Notes: generated from the letters alone by a model not told the origin. Numbered from the stretch's first letter, positions 1-7,901 are shown. The stretch: DNA of 13,349 bases from Ruminococcaceae bacterium UBA5391 (GCA_002410755.1 DHOL01000022.1:1-13349), one strand, 5' to 3'. Made by a program: numbers and translations.

Positions 1-22
1 TAACCAGCTGAGCTATGCTCCC
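1..22 (-). tRNA. tRNA, 5' part only (identity unknown)
   Basis: On the minus strand, positions 22 to 1 read as the 5' acceptor arm GGGAGCA, then TA, then the D-arm start GCTC with an AGCTGGTTA loop, the standard beginning of a bacterial tRNA. The window edge cuts it before the anticodon, so the amino acid cannot be told from this sequence. A consensus promoter sits about 40 bp upstream, which supports a real and separately transcribed tRNA (possibly the first of a cluster continuing beyond the window). Confidence 0.88.
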
Positions 23-59
23 ATCTTTCGTTGTACGAGTCCATTCAGCGACGTCTTAT

Positions 60-88
60 ATCATACTCTACCGCACTTCATTTGTCAA
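60..88 (-). promoter_or_regulatory. SigA-type promoter of the left-edge tRNA
   Basis: On the minus strand TTGACA (88-83) is followed after exactly 17 bp by TATGAT (65-60), a near-consensus vegetative promoter. Transcription would begin around 53, some 30 nt before the tRNA at 22. The -35 box lies inside the last codons (V-D-K-stop) of the methyltransferase gene that ends at 78, so the promoter overlaps coding sequence. Confidence 0.85.
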
Positions 89-875
89 CCACCAGGCAAT
101 GATTTTTTGGATTTTTCGCTGCCGCTGTGCTATTGCCCGGTTTGCAGACTGCAAAAACCATACGCTCTTCTTTTGGGCCAGGAGCTTGAAACGTAAGGTC
201 ACCCCAGACAGCTTTGACCTCCAGCCCTACTTTTTTCAAAATGGCACAAACGGCCTCCTGCTGATAGGCGCGTTCGGAAAAATGCTCAGAAGTGCGTTCA
301 TAAACCATTCCGTGGCGCACAAAGAAGTCGAGGCTGACTGCAACACAGGCATTTTTAGGTTCCAGCCGATTCTGCCAGACACAATAAACATCCGGGATAT
401 CATAAACAAAAACATTGTCAGCAAGAATTTTGCAATGCTTATAGACAGTGTTCACATCAAAAAGAAAGCAGCCTCCTGGGTTCAGAAAAAGTGAAACCCG
501 GCGGAAAGTCTCTTCCAGCTCCCGGAGAGATAAAATATGGTTGATGCTGTCAAGCATACAGATAACCGTATCCACCGTCCCGTAAAGGTCCATTTCCTGC
601 ATCTTTTGACAGATAAAAAGAATATCTTTTCCTGCCGCACATGCTTTGTGCTGTGCAATGGAGAGCATCTCCGGTGAAGCGTCCAAGCCAAAAACATCAA
701 ACCCGCGTTTCGCAAGCTCCAACGTCAGGCTGCCTGTCCCACAGGCCATATCCAGTGTAAGACCAGGCTTATGGGTAAGGCGGCTGAGAGCTGCGCAGAG
801 ATAGTCCGCGCGCCCTGCATAGTTGACATTGCGCGTCAAACTGTCATAACAGCGTGCAAAAGCTGAATAACTCAT
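78..875 (-). CDS. Class I SAM-dependent methyltransferase (YqeM-like)
   Basis: A 265-residue predicted cytoplasmic methyltransferase of the Rossmann-fold class. Motif I, the SAM-binding glycine loop, is LDMACGTGSL at about residues 41-50. The acidic residue expected to bind the SAM ribose is the D in GLDAS near residue 65. A motif resembling LNPGGCFLFDVNT (about 131-143) marks the later core strands. The N-terminus (SYSAFARCYDSLTRNVNY) is typical of a Firmicutes family with FAxxYD near the start, to which B. subtilis YqeM also belongs. Substrate is not evident. Its ATG overlaps the stop of the upstream yerC-like gene in an ATGA, so the two are almost certainly co-transcribed and translationally coupled. 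The last 20 or so residues (after VFAVCK) look like an extension beyond the fold, and its DNA carries the -35 box of the next tRNA promoter. Confidence 0.85.
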   Translation of the reverse strand: MSYSAFARCYDSLTRNVNYAGRADYLCAALSRLTHKPGLTLDMACGTGSLTLELAKRGFDVFGLDASPEMLSIAQHKACAAGKDILFICQKMQEMDLYGTVDTVICMLDSINHILSLRELEETFRRVSLFLNPGGCFLFDVNTVYKHCKILADNVFVYDIPDVYCVWQNRLEPKNACVAVSLDFFVRHGMVYERTSEHFSERAYQQEAVCAILKKVGLEVKAVWGDLTFQAPGPKEERMVFAVCKPGNSTAAAKNPKNHCLVVDK

Positions 876-1180
876 TTTTCCGGCTTCTTCGCTTCTTCCA
901 GGCGTTTAAAAGCCAGTGAATAACCGTCACAGCCATAGTGCAGGGAACGGTTAACCCGGCTGATTGTTGCTGTGGAAGCTCCCGTTTCAGTGACAATATC
1001 GCTGTAAACCTTTTTCGTACTCAGCATATGTGCAACAAGAAACCGCTGTGACATTGCCTTAAGCTCCGGCACCGTACAAAGGTCCTCGAAAAAAGCATAG
1101 CACTCTTTTCGCGTTTTCAGGGTTAAAATTGCATCAAACAGAAAATCTACGCTTGGATCCTTAATTTTTGAATTCATCAT
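872..1180 (-). CDS. YerC/YecD family TrpR-like regulator
   Basis: A 102-residue all-helical protein of the YerC/YecD family, related to the Trp repressor TrpR. The frame FDAILTLKTRKECYAFFEDLCTV followed by PELKAMSQRF is characteristic. The helix-turn-helix is VYSDIVTETGASTATISRVNRSL at about residues 58-80. It is probably a DNA-binding transcription regulator; ligand and target are not known from the sequence. Two adjacent ATGs (1180 and 1177) are possible. The first is chosen because an AAGGGGA ribosome site at 1197-1191 is spaced about 10 nt from it. It is the first gene of a two-gene unit with its own promoter, and overlaps the methyltransferase by 4 bp. An autoregulatory role is possible but is inference. 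Confidence 0.88.
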   Translation of the reverse strand: MMNSKIKDPSVDFLFDAILTLKTRKECYAFFEDLCTVPELKAMSQRFLVAHMLSTKKVYSDIVTETGASTATISRVNRSLHYGCDGYSLAFKRLEEAKKPEK

Positions 1181-1207
1181 AGAAACTCTCTCCCCTTCTG
1201 CATACTG

Positions 1208-1220
1208 TGATATTTTAGCA
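1208..1220. repeat. Copy 1 of a 13-bp near-exact repeat upstream of the yerC-like gene
   Basis: TGATATTTTAGCA occurs here and TGATATTTTACCA at 1291-1303, in the same orientation and differing at one base. On the minus strand each copy contains an extended -10-like element (TGCTAAAAT here, TGGTAAAAT in the other). They may be tandem promoter elements, operator copies for the neighbouring regulator, or chance in A/T-rich DNA. Confidence 0.4.
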
Positions 1221-1240
1221 TGAAAAAGTGGAAAAGTAAA
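1212..1240 (-). promoter_or_regulatory. Promoter of the yerC-like/methyltransferase unit
   Basis: On the minus strand TTTACT (1240-1235) and TAAAAT (1217-1212) are spaced by 17 bp, with a TGC extended -10 element just before the -10 box. The -35 box is only a 4/6 match. The surrounding intergenic stretch 1181-1308 is A/T-rich and starts right after the engB terminator, so an independent promoter is expected here. The -10 region is part of a 13-bp sequence that recurs at 1291-1303. Confidence 0.65.
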
Positions 1241-1290
1241 GGCAAATATTCCTTATCTGAAGTTTTTCAGTCAGCTTAAAGTATTTGCAA

Positions 1291-1303
1291 TGATATTTTA
1301 CCA
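1291..1303. repeat. Copy 2 of the 13-bp repeat upstream of the yerC-like gene
   Basis: TGATATTTTACCA, one mismatch from the copy at 1208-1220, 83 bp away and directly downstream (in the minus direction) of the engB terminator T-tract. No good -35 box lies at 16-18 bp from its -10-like core, so it is a weaker promoter candidate than copy 1. Confidence 0.4.
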
Positions 1304-1308
1304 AGCGT

Positions 1309-1338
1309 AAAAAAGTGCCTCCTTTTTCAAGGCGGCAC
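1309..1338 (-). terminator. Intrinsic terminator after engB
   Basis: On the minus strand a hairpin with arms GTGCCGCCTT and AAGGAGGCAC (nine pairs, one G/A mismatch) closes a GAAA tetraloop at 1338-1315. It is followed at once by six T (1314-1309). It begins 3 nt after the engB stop codon, so it ends the tig-clpP-clpX-lon-engB transcript. Confidence 0.93.
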
Positions 1339-1341
1339 CCA

Positions 1342-1923
1342 TTATTTCCGGCAATGCGAAAGAATTTCCGAACAGAGACGTTCTGCCCCTTCCCCAGTCC
1401 GGGCGGAAAAAGGAAGGAACAAAATATGACGGCTGGAAAATAAATCTGTAAGGCTGGTTTCCTGCGACGCGCGCTCCACTGCGCCAAGTTTATCGCCTTT
1501 AGAAGCCACCACAAGGAATGGAATTCCCTCCTGCTGTAAATAGTTAATCATCCCCCAGTCATCTTCTGTCGGCTGGTGGCGCATGTCGATAATCTGTACA
1601 ACAAGGCGGATATCCCTGTCTGCTGAAAAGTAGCCCTCTACCAGCTCTGCCCAACGTGCTTTATCCGCTTTTGAAACTTTTGCATAGCCATAACCGGGAA
1701 GATCCACAAAGCGGCAGAAACCAAGGCGATAAAAATTGATGGTTGCAGTCTTTCCCGGAGAAGAACTGGTTCGTGCAAGTGACCTGCGGCTGACAAGGCG
1801 GTTAATCATAGAGGATTTTCCAACGTTTGACCTGCCGGAAAAAACAATCTCCGGCAGGCTGCAAAACGGAAGGCCGGAAGGTGTTCCGACCGCAAACTCA
1901 AAGGCAGCATTTTGAAAATTCAT
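1342..1923 (-). CDS. engB: Ribosome biogenesis GTPase EngB (YsxC/YihA)
   Basis: A 193-residue TRAFAC-class GTPase needed for assembly of the 50S ribosomal subunit. The G motifs appear in order: G1 GRSNVGKSS (30-38), the G2 region PGKTATINF (56-64) with its threonines, G3 DLPGYGYAK (74-82), G4 SKGDK (141-145) and G5 FSARTGEG (172-179). The length matches the family. G4 reads SKGDK where TKxDK is usual, a mild variant. The ATG at 1923 has a GGAG site 7 nt upstream and lies 12 nt past the lon stop. It is the last gene of the tig operon, its usual position after lon in Firmicutes, and is followed immediately by an intrinsic terminator. Confidence 0.97.
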   Translation of the reverse strand: MNFQNAAFEFAVGTPSGLPFCSLPEIVFSGRSNVGKSSMINRLVSRRSLARTSSSPGKTATINFYRLGFCRFVDLPGYGYAKVSKADKARWAELVEGYFSADRDIRLVVQIIDMRHQPTEDDWGMINYLQQEGIPFLVVASKGDKLGAVERASQETSLTDLFSSRHILFLPFSARTGEGAERLCSEILSHCRK

Positions 1924-1935
1924 TTTTCTACTCCG

Positions 1936-4398
1936 TCACTGCGTAATAACCGGTGGATGAGAGTCCGAGGCCACATGGCCCTGCACTTCGGGAGACAGTG
2001 CTTTGGGAGGCTGTTTAGGAAGCGTCTCCGATTTCTCCTGTTCCGTTTTTTGGGGGGAAGGCATCCGAGTCAACGCAATTTTTAGCACCTGGTCAATTTT
2101 TTCAACCGGCTCAAAATGGACATGCTTTTTTACGGCAGAATCAATTTCCTCAAGGTCAGGCTTGTTGTCCACCGGAATGATGACTGTCTTGATACCGTTG
2201 CGGTAAGCCGCCATTGACTTTTCTTTCAGGCCGCCGATTGGCAGCACACGGCCAAGGAGTGTAATCTCGCCGGTCATAGCGACGTCATGCCGGATTGGAA
2301 TCCTGCAAAGTGCAGAGGTAATGGCCGTCGCCATTGCAGTCCCGGCGGAAGGGCCGTCCTTTGGAATGGCACCCTCCGGTGCATGGATATGAATATCATA
2401 CTTTGTGTAAAAATCATGGTTGATGCCAAGTTCAGAAGCACGGGTGCGGATACAGCTTATTGCCGTTCTGGCAGACTCTTTCATCACGTCGCCGAGCGAA
2501 CCGGTAAGCTCTACCTTGCCCGTGCCATCCATAATGGCAACCTCAATTGGCAGAAGGACACCGCCCACACTCGTCCAGGCAAGGCCATTCACAAGGCCCA
2601 CCGTATCTTTCCGGTTCAGGCTTTCATCCCTGAATTTTTCAGGGCCGAGCAGTTCTTTCAGCTTTGCGGATGAAACCGTGATTTTCGCATTTTTATCTTC
2701 CACAAAAGTACGGGCACATTTACGGCAAACTGAAGCAATCTCGCGCTCCAGTTGGCGGACTCCTGCTTCGCGCGTATAGGCATCAATCATTTTGCGCACA
2801 GCCGCCGGGGTAAAGTGAAGTCCCTTTTGATCCATCCCGTTCTTTTTAAGCTGTTTCGGGATAAGGTGCTCCATGGCAATATGGTACTTCTCCTCATGCG
2901 TATAACTGCCAAGCGTAATGACATCCATCCTGTCATAGAGAGGCTCTGGAATAGCGCTGGCATCATTTGCCGTGGTAATGAACAGCACTTTGCTCAGGTC
3001 AAAAGGCATATCGATATAATGGTCATAGAATGCGCTATTCTGGTCCGGGTCGAGAACTTCCAGGAGGGCGGAAGACGGATCCCCGCGGAAATTGTCACCC
3101 ATTTTGTCAATTTCATCAAGAAGGATAACTGGATTGTTGGTACCGGCCTGCTTTAATGCGGCAATAATGCGGCCCGGCATAGAGCCGATATACGTGCGGC
3201 GGTGTCCAACAATGTCAGACTCATCACGGACTCCGCCAAGCGAAACACGGACGTATTTACGTCCAGTGGCCTCGGCGATAGAATGGGCGATGGAAGTCTT
3301 CCCTACGCCCGGAGGGCCTACAAGACAGATAATCTGCCCGCTGACTTCCGGGGCAAGCTTTTTTACTGCAAGAATTTCAAGGATACGCTCTTTTACTTTT
3401 TTAAGGCCATAGTGGTCGCGGTCAAGAATATGTTGTGCCTTTTTCAGGTCGATACGGTCAGTGGAGGATTTACTCCACGGCAGGTCAAGGCAGGTATCAA
3501 TATAGCTTTCAATCACACTTCCTTCGTGTGAGCCTTCCGGCATTTTTGCAAGGCGTTCACATTCCTTCATCAACTTATCATGTTGAAGTTTCGGCAGTTG
3601 GGCCTTTTCAATTTTTTTCTTAAGCTCATCGGCTTCACGGCGTGGATCTTCACCCTCTCCCAGTTCATCAGAAATCGCACGCATCTGTTCACGAAGGAAA
3701 TATTCACGCTGGTTTTCGTCAATCTGATTTTTTGCCTTCTCGTTAATCTTCTCCTCGATGGAAAGTACCTGAATTTCCTTCTGCAAAATTTCAGAGAGCT
3801 TTTCGAGGCGGCGGACCGGATGAAGCTCTTCCAGAATCGTCTGTTTCTCCGTGTAGTCAAACATAATATTGGCAGCAATGTAATCTGCCAATGTACCGCA
3901 GTTTTTCTGCTGCACCACACTGAGGATAATATCCGGCGGAATATGGCTGTAATGCTGGATATACTGCTCAAAGAGCCCTTGGGCGCGGCGTACAAGGGCG
4001 TCTGTGCGCCGTGTCTGGCGGTACGGAAGCGTATCAAGGCGGCGGAGACTGACAACGAAACACGGATCTGAGTTTACCACCGATTCAGTCTCCGCACGGT
4101 ACATGCCTTCTGCAAACAGGCGTATCCCTTCATCCGTACGGCGGATGACCTGCCTAATTTTTGCAACAACGCCGACCTTATAAAGCTGGTCGGCTGCCGG
4201 GTCATTATCCGTAAGACTTTTCTGAGCGACAAGGAAAATCATTTGATCTGAATTCATGGCTCGATCCAGGGCCTGAACGGATTTTTTCCGCCCGACGTCA
4301 AACTGGAGGAGCATACCCGGAAAGATGACCAGCCCGCGCAGCGCAAGGGCCGGCACCGTAATAAGGTCCTGCTTTTTCAGTTTAGTTTCTTCACTCAT
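1936..4398 (-). CDS. lon: ATP-dependent protease Lon (LonA type)
   Basis: An 820-residue soluble AAA+ serine protease that unfolds and degrades misfolded and regulatory proteins. The order is LonA: an N-terminal substrate-binding LAN domain (about 12-200), a helical linker (to about 310), an AAA+ module with Walker A GPPGVGKT (361-368) and Walker B VILLDEID (424-431), then the protease domain. The catalytic serine is S684 in DGPSAGTA and the lysine K727 in GGLKEK; their 43-residue spacing equals that of E. coli Lon (S679/K722). No transmembrane segment is seen, unlike LonB. The last roughly 40 residues, after ALTRMPSPQ, form a Pro/Gln/Glu-rich and probably disordered tail. The start ATG has AAGGAG 6 nt upstream. 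The gene sits 82 bp after clpX behind a terminator-like hairpin, so its level may be set by readthrough. Confidence 0.98.
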   Translation of the reverse strand: MSEETKLKKQDLITVPALALRGLVIFPGMLLQFDVGRKKSVQALDRAMNSDQMIFLVAQKSLTDNDPAADQLYKVGVVAKIRQVIRRTDEGIRLFAEGMYRAETESVVNSDPCFVVSLRRLDTLPYRQTRRTDALVRRAQGLFEQYIQHYSHIPPDIILSVVQQKNCGTLADYIAANIMFDYTEKQTILEELHPVRRLEKLSEILQKEIQVLSIEEKINEKAKNQIDENQREYFLREQMRAISDELGEGEDPRREADELKKKIEKAQLPKLQHDKLMKECERLAKMPEGSHEGSVIESYIDTCLDLPWSKSSTDRIDLKKAQHILDRDHYGLKKVKERILEILAVKKLAPEVSGQIICLVGPPGVGKTSIAHSIAEATGRKYVRVSLGGVRDESDIVGHRRTYIGSMPGRIIAALKQAGTNNPVILLDEIDKMGDNFRGDPSSALLEVLDPDQNSAFYDHYIDMPFDLSKVLFITTANDASAIPEPLYDRMDVITLGSYTHEEKYHIAMEHLIPKQLKKNGMDQKGLHFTPAAVRKMIDAYTREAGVRQLEREIASVCRKCARTFVEDKNAKITVSSAKLKELLGPEKFRDESLNRKDTVGLVNGLAWTSVGGVLLPIEVAIMDGTGKVELTGSLGDVMKESARTAISCIRTRASELGINHDFYTKYDIHIHAPEGAIPKDGPSAGTAMATAITSALCRIPIRHDVAMTGEITLLGRVLPIGGLKEKSMAAYRNGIKTVIIPVDNKPDLEEIDSAVKKHVHFEPVEKIDQVLKIALTRMPSPQKTEQEKSETLPKQPPKALSPEVQGHVASDSHPPVITQ

Positions 4399-4411
4399 AT
4401 TCTACTCCTTG

Positions 4412-4462
4412 AAAAAAAGGCTGCTGCAGGGCGAAGAATTAAAACTCACCACACTGCAACAG
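4412..4462 (-). terminator. Terminator/attenuator hairpin between clpX and lon
   Basis: On the minus strand CTGTTGCAG (4462-4454) pairs with CTGCAGCAG (4429-4421), nine pairs including one U-G. After a 3-nt bulge, GGTGAG (4450-4445) pairs with TTCGCC (4435-4430), closing a 9-nt loop. The outer stem is followed by CC and seven T (4418-4412), the layout of an intrinsic terminator. It begins 18 nt after the clpX stop and ends 14 nt before the lon start. No promoter fits between it and lon, so lon transcripts must pass through it. Pairing is by eye; no folding energy was computed. Confidence 0.75.
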
Positions 4463-4480
4463 TCCCGGCCGCTTGACTTT

Positions 4481-5803
4481 TTAAGATGCGGATTCTTTCC
4501 GCCCGCGTCTGTTTTGGGCCGATATTTTCAGTTTAACCGGCTTGCGCTCCGGATTGTACTCAATAATTGGCTTTTCACCTTTTAAAACAGTATCCGGTGT
4601 AATTGTAACCTTCTCAATCGTATAATTGGAAGGCACCTGATACATTAAAGGCGTGAGGAATTCTTCTGTCACCGACCTGAGGCCTCTTGCCCCCGTCCGC
4701 CGTTCAATGGTTTTCTGTGCAATCGCTTTGAGGGCTTCCGGCTTAAATTCAAGGTCTACCTGGTCAAGGCTGAAAAGCTTTTTATACTGGCTAATCAGGC
4801 TGTTCTTCGGTTCAGTTAAAATGCGAATCAGCGCATTTTCATCAAGCCCATCCAGCACTGCAACAACGGGAAGGCGTCCCACCAGTTCAGGAATCATGCC
4901 AAACTTGACAAGGTCATGCGGTGTAACTTTTTTCATCCAGGAAGCCATATCGAGCTCCACCTTACTGTGGACTTCGGCTCCGAATCCAATTCCTGAGGAA
5001 GCAGTCCTCTTCTCGATTATTTTATCAAGGCCGTCAAAGGCACCGCCGCAGATAAACAGGATATTCGTTGTATCAATCTGAATAAACTCCTGCTGCGGGT
5101 GCTTTCTTCCACCCTGGGGCGGGACGTTGGAAACCGTCCCTTCCAGAATCTTCAGCAAGGCCTGCTGAACACCTTCACCGCTCACGTCACGCGTAATGGA
5201 AGGATTCTCAGATTTGCGGGCAATCTTGTCAATTTCATCAATATAAATGATCCCGTGCTCAGCCCGTTCAACATCATAATCCGCTGCCTGAATCAGGCGC
5301 AGAAGGATATTCTCCACATCTTCCCCGACATAACCGGCTTCCGTCAGTGTTGTTGCATCTGCAATTGCAAATGGCACATCCAGGATTTTTGCAAGCGTCT
5401 GGGCAAGAAGCGTTTTGCCCACACCGGTTGGCCCGAGAAGGAGGATATTGCTCTTAGTCAGCTCAACGTCATTTTTGTCTCTGCCATAGTAAATGCGTTT
5501 GTAGTGGTTATAGACCGCTACGGAAAGGGCAATTTTCGCCTCTTCCTGTCCAATGACATATTCGTCGAGCTTTTCCTTAATTTCCTGCGGCTTTGGAAGT
5601 TCTATGGTAGCACCGCTGCAGCTGTCCTTGCGGGAAGAAAGGTTCTTCTCATCATTCAGGATGGACATGCACAGCTCAATGCATTCGTCGCAGATAAAAA
5701 CACCGGGCCCCGCGATTAGGCGGCGCACCTCGCTCTGCGGCTTCCCACAAAACGAGCAGCAGATTTCCCGGCCTTTGCTGTTCTCATCATTACCATTAGA
5801 CAC
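4481..5803 (-). CDS. clpX: ClpX, ATPase subunit of the ClpXP protease
   Basis: A 440-residue AAA+ unfoldase that recognises, unfolds and threads substrates into ClpP. The N-terminal zinc-binding domain has Cys16-x2-Cys19 and Cys38-x2-Cys41. The AAA+ core shows Walker A GPTGVGKT (124-131), pore loop GYVG (157-160), Walker B IIYIDEID (185-192), the RKH loop (233-235) and sensor 2 GARGL (371-375). The ClpP-docking loop carries IGF at 272-274. The C-terminus is basic ([10 protein letters not shown]). The start is a GTG at 5803 with AGGGTGAT 8 nt upstream, the site beginning within the last bases of clpP's end region; the 17-nt gap to clpP implies co-transcription. Expression probably comes from the promoter before tig. 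Confidence 0.98.
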   Translation of the reverse strand: MSNGNDENSKGREICCSFCGKPQSEVRRLIAGPGVFICDECIELCMSILNDEKNLSSRKDSCSGATIELPKPQEIKEKLDEYVIGQEEAKIALSVAVYNHYKRIYYGRDKNDVELTKSNILLLGPTGVGKTLLAQTLAKILDVPFAIADATTLTEAGYVGEDVENILLRLIQAADYDVERAEHGIIYIDEIDKIARKSENPSITRDVSGEGVQQALLKILEGTVSNVPPQGGRKHPQQEFIQIDTTNILFICGGAFDGLDKIIEKRTASSGIGFGAEVHSKVELDMASWMKKVTPHDLVKFGMIPELVGRLPVVAVLDGLDENALIRILTEPKNSLISQYKKLFSLDQVDLEFKPEALKAIAQKTIERRTGARGLRSVTEEFLTPLMYQVPSNYTIEKVTITPDTVLKGEKPIIEYNPERKPVKLKISAQNRRGRKESAS

Positions 5804-5820
5804 TCTTGTATCACCCTATT

Positions 5821-6408
5821 TCATCGGCTTGCGATTACTTTATCAATCAGGCCGTATTTTACAGCTTCTTCCGGCGTCATAAAGTTATCGCGGTCGGTGT
5901 CTCGCTCAATTATTTCAAGTGGCTGGCCAGTACTTTCAGCCAGCAACTGATTTAAAAGTTTCTTCTTGCTGGAAAGGTAGTTCGCATGAATCATGATATC
6001 CGAAACTTGTGACTGCGGAAGTCCGCCGCTCGGCTGATGAATCAGGATATCTGTGTGCGGCAGCGAAAAACGCTTTCCCTTGGTCCCGGCAGCAAGCAGG
6101 AAAGAACCCATGCTGGCAGCCAGCCCCATGCAAATAGTTGAAACATCACATTTAATATATTTCATGGTATCATAGATGGCCATGCCGGCTGTGACGGATC
6201 CGCCCGGGCTGTTAATATAAAGGCTGATATCCTTTGCCGGATCCTGCCCTTCAAGGTAAAGGAGCTGAGCCACAACAAGGCTGGAAGTCGCGTCATTGAC
6301 TTCGTCCGTCAACATAATAATACGGTCGTTCAACAGACGGGAATAAATATCATAGGAGCGCTCTCCACGGTTCGTCTGCTCAATGACATAAGGAACAAGA
6401 TTGCTCAT
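5821..6408 (-). CDS. clpP: ATP-dependent Clp protease proteolytic subunit
   Basis: A 195-residue serine peptidase (family S14) that forms the tetradecameric chamber used by ClpX and other Clp ATPases. The catalytic triad is Ser99 (GLAASMGSF), His124 (LIHQP) and Asp174 (DTDRDNF), assigned by alignment from memory to S. aureus ClpP S98/H123/D172. The oxyanion-loop region [10 protein letters not shown] is at 66-75. The very short N-terminus ([10 protein letters not shown]) argues that there is little or no propeptide. After HQP the sequence is SGGLPQSQ, one residue longer than the usual LGGxQGQ, at the base of the handle region. The start has TAGGAGG 10 nt upstream. It lies between tig and clpX, the standard order. 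Confidence 0.98.
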   Translation of the reverse strand: MSNLVPYVIEQTNRGERSYDIYSRLLNDRIIMLTDEVNDATSSLVVAQLLYLEGQDPAKDISLYINSPGGSVTAGMAIYDTMKYIKCDVSTICMGLAASMGSFLLAAGTKGKRFSLPHTDILIHQPSGGLPQSQVSDIMIHANYLSSKKKLLNQLLAESTGQPLEIIERDTDRDNFMTPEEAVKYGLIDKVIASR

Positions 6409-6464
6409 ACCGAGATAACCTCCTAAAAGAGTTCAGCTGAAAGGATTGGCGGAAAAGCGGAAAA

Positions 6465-7808
6465 TTATTCCGTTTTTTCCTCATCTTTTCCTTCTGGCTT
6501 CTTTTCCTCTGCTTTTGGCGGTTCACCTTCGGCAATAACCGCCTCATTTTTGACAAGGTCAAAGGCTTTTTCAACAGCAAGGTCCTTTGCTACGTCTTCC
6601 CTTGCAACAGCCTTTTTGATCTTTTCAACGTCAACCTTGTAGTTATCGGCAATCTTCTTGATTTCCGCGTCGATTTCTTCCTCAGCAGGATGGATGTTTT
6701 CCAGCACGGCAATTTTTTCAAGGGCAAGGCGCATCTTGACCTGGCGCTCCGCCTGTGAACGGAACTGCTCACGGATACCCTTCTTGTCAAGGCCAGTGTA
6801 CTTCATATAAGTCTCAATGGTCATACCCTGAGACTGGAGCCGATAATTAAAGTCACGCAAATCATCATCAATACGGTTTTCAAACATAGCCTGCGGGATG
6901 TCAGCCTTCACGATGCTGACAACTTTATCAATCAGCTGGTTTTCAACTGCATCGTTGGCGGCCGCTTCACGGGACTCCGTAATCTTCTTGCGGATATCCG
7001 CCTTGTACTCGTCCATCGTGTTAAACTCGCTTACATCCTTGACGAATTCATCGTCAGCGGCCGGAAGCTCCTTCTTTTTGATTTCATGCAGTTTCACCTT
7101 GAAAACGGAGTCTTTGCCTGCCAGGTCTTTGGCCTGGTAGTCTTTCGGAAATTTAACGTTTGCATCAAATTCGTCGCCGGACTTATGCCCGATAACCTGA
7201 TCCTCAAAGCCCGGAATAAACTGGCCGGAGCCAAGCTCAAGGCTGTAGTTATCTGCCTTGCCGCCTGCAAACTGCTTGCCGCCGACACTGCCGTCAAAAT
7301 CGATAACAGCAATATCTCCCTTTTGGGCTTCGCGGTCTTCAACCGTTACCATACGGGCATTGCGGTCCTGAATGCGGGCAACTTCGCTGTCAATATCCTT
7401 GTCAGTAACCTCAACGGGTTTCTTCCATGCCTTAATGCCTTTATAACCCTCAATGGAAACTTCCGGTTTTGTTGTAATTGTAGCCTTGAAATCGAGGCCA
7501 TCCTTCCCGGCAGAAACGAGTTTAAAATCGACCTTGTCTTCGACCATTTCCAGTTTGGCCTCTTTGACAGCGTCCTCCATTGCCTTTGGGTAAACGGCAT
7601 TGATAGCGTCCTCATAAAAAACGTTTTCACCATAATACTTTTCAACGATTTTGCGCGGGGCCTTGCCTTTGCGGAATCCAGGAATCATAATTTTTTTGTT
7701 TTCCTTGCGGTAAGCCTGCTCTACAGCATTTTCAAACGTTGCGGCATCGACGGTAACTTCAAGCTCATAGCGGTTTGTGTCCACTTTATTTGACGATTTT
7801 AAACTCAT
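6465..7808 (-). CDS. tig: Trigger factor, ribosome-associated chaperone
   Basis: A 447-residue chaperone and peptidyl-prolyl isomerase that binds at the ribosomal exit tunnel and shields nascent chains. The ribosome-docking signature GFRKGKAPR is at 44-52 of the N-terminal domain. An FKBP-like PPIase domain follows, starting near KGDIAVIDFDGSV and running through SGQFIPGFEDQVIGHKSGDEF to VKLHEIKKKELP. The remainder is the helical C-terminal cradle, ending in an acidic/lysine tail (EEKKPEGKDEEKTE). The length is normal for Firmicutes. The ATG at 7808 has a full AGGAGGA site 8 nt upstream. It is the first gene of the tig-clpP-clpX-lon-engB unit and has its own promoter at 7877-7849. Confidence 0.98.
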   Translation of the reverse strand: MSLKSSNKVDTNRYELEVTVDAATFENAVEQAYRKENKKIMIPGFRKGKAPRKIVEKYYGENVFYEDAINAVYPKAMEDAVKEAKLEMVEDKVDFKLVSAGKDGLDFKATITTKPEVSIEGYKGIKAWKKPVEVTDKDIDSEVARIQDRNARMVTVEDREAQKGDIAVIDFDGSVGGKQFAGGKADNYSLELGSGQFIPGFEDQVIGHKSGDEFDANVKFPKDYQAKDLAGKDSVFKVKLHEIKKKELPAADDEFVKDVSEFNTMDEYKADIRKKITESREAAANDAVENQLIDKVVSIVKADIPQAMFENRIDDDLRDFNYRLQSQGMTIETYMKYTGLDKKGIREQFRSQAERQVKMRLALEKIAVLENIHPAEEEIDAEIKKIADNYKVDVEKIKKAVAREDVAKDLAVEKAFDLVKNEAVIAEGEPPKAEEKKPEGKDEEKTE

Positions 7809-7848
7809 GGTTTGTTTCCTCCTGAATGTTTACAGTTTAACGGGTATC

Positions 7849-7877
7849 ATTATACCACAAGGCCAAAAAACTTTCCA
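7849..7877 (-). promoter_or_regulatory. Promoter of the tig-clpP-clpX-lon-engB operon
   Basis: On the minus strand a perfect TATAAT (7854-7849) is preceded by TGG, an extended -10, and by a 4/6 -35 box TGGAAA (7877-7872) at 17 bp. Transcription should start near 7842, giving a leader of about 34 nt. The -10 box lies inside a small inverted repeat GGTAT-AATG-ATACC. I see neither a CIRCE element (TTAGCACTC/GAGTGCTAA) nor CtsR heptads (GGTCAAA pairs) in the 93-bp gap. Confidence 0.8.
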
Positions 7878-7901
7878 CATAATTTCATAAATGTTTTCAG
7901 T

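Noticed and set aside
6409..6464. Possible terminator or operator in the tig-clpP gap (palindrome TTCAGCTGAA)
   Set aside because: The palindrome has no loop and no following T-tract, and the gap holds a strong ribosome site for clpP; it is most likely a chance palindrome in a short operon spacer.
7086..7793. A 235-codon plus-strand open frame opposite tig
   Set aside because: Antisense to trigger factor over its whole length, with no ribosome site or domain; explained by the complementary reading of tig codons.
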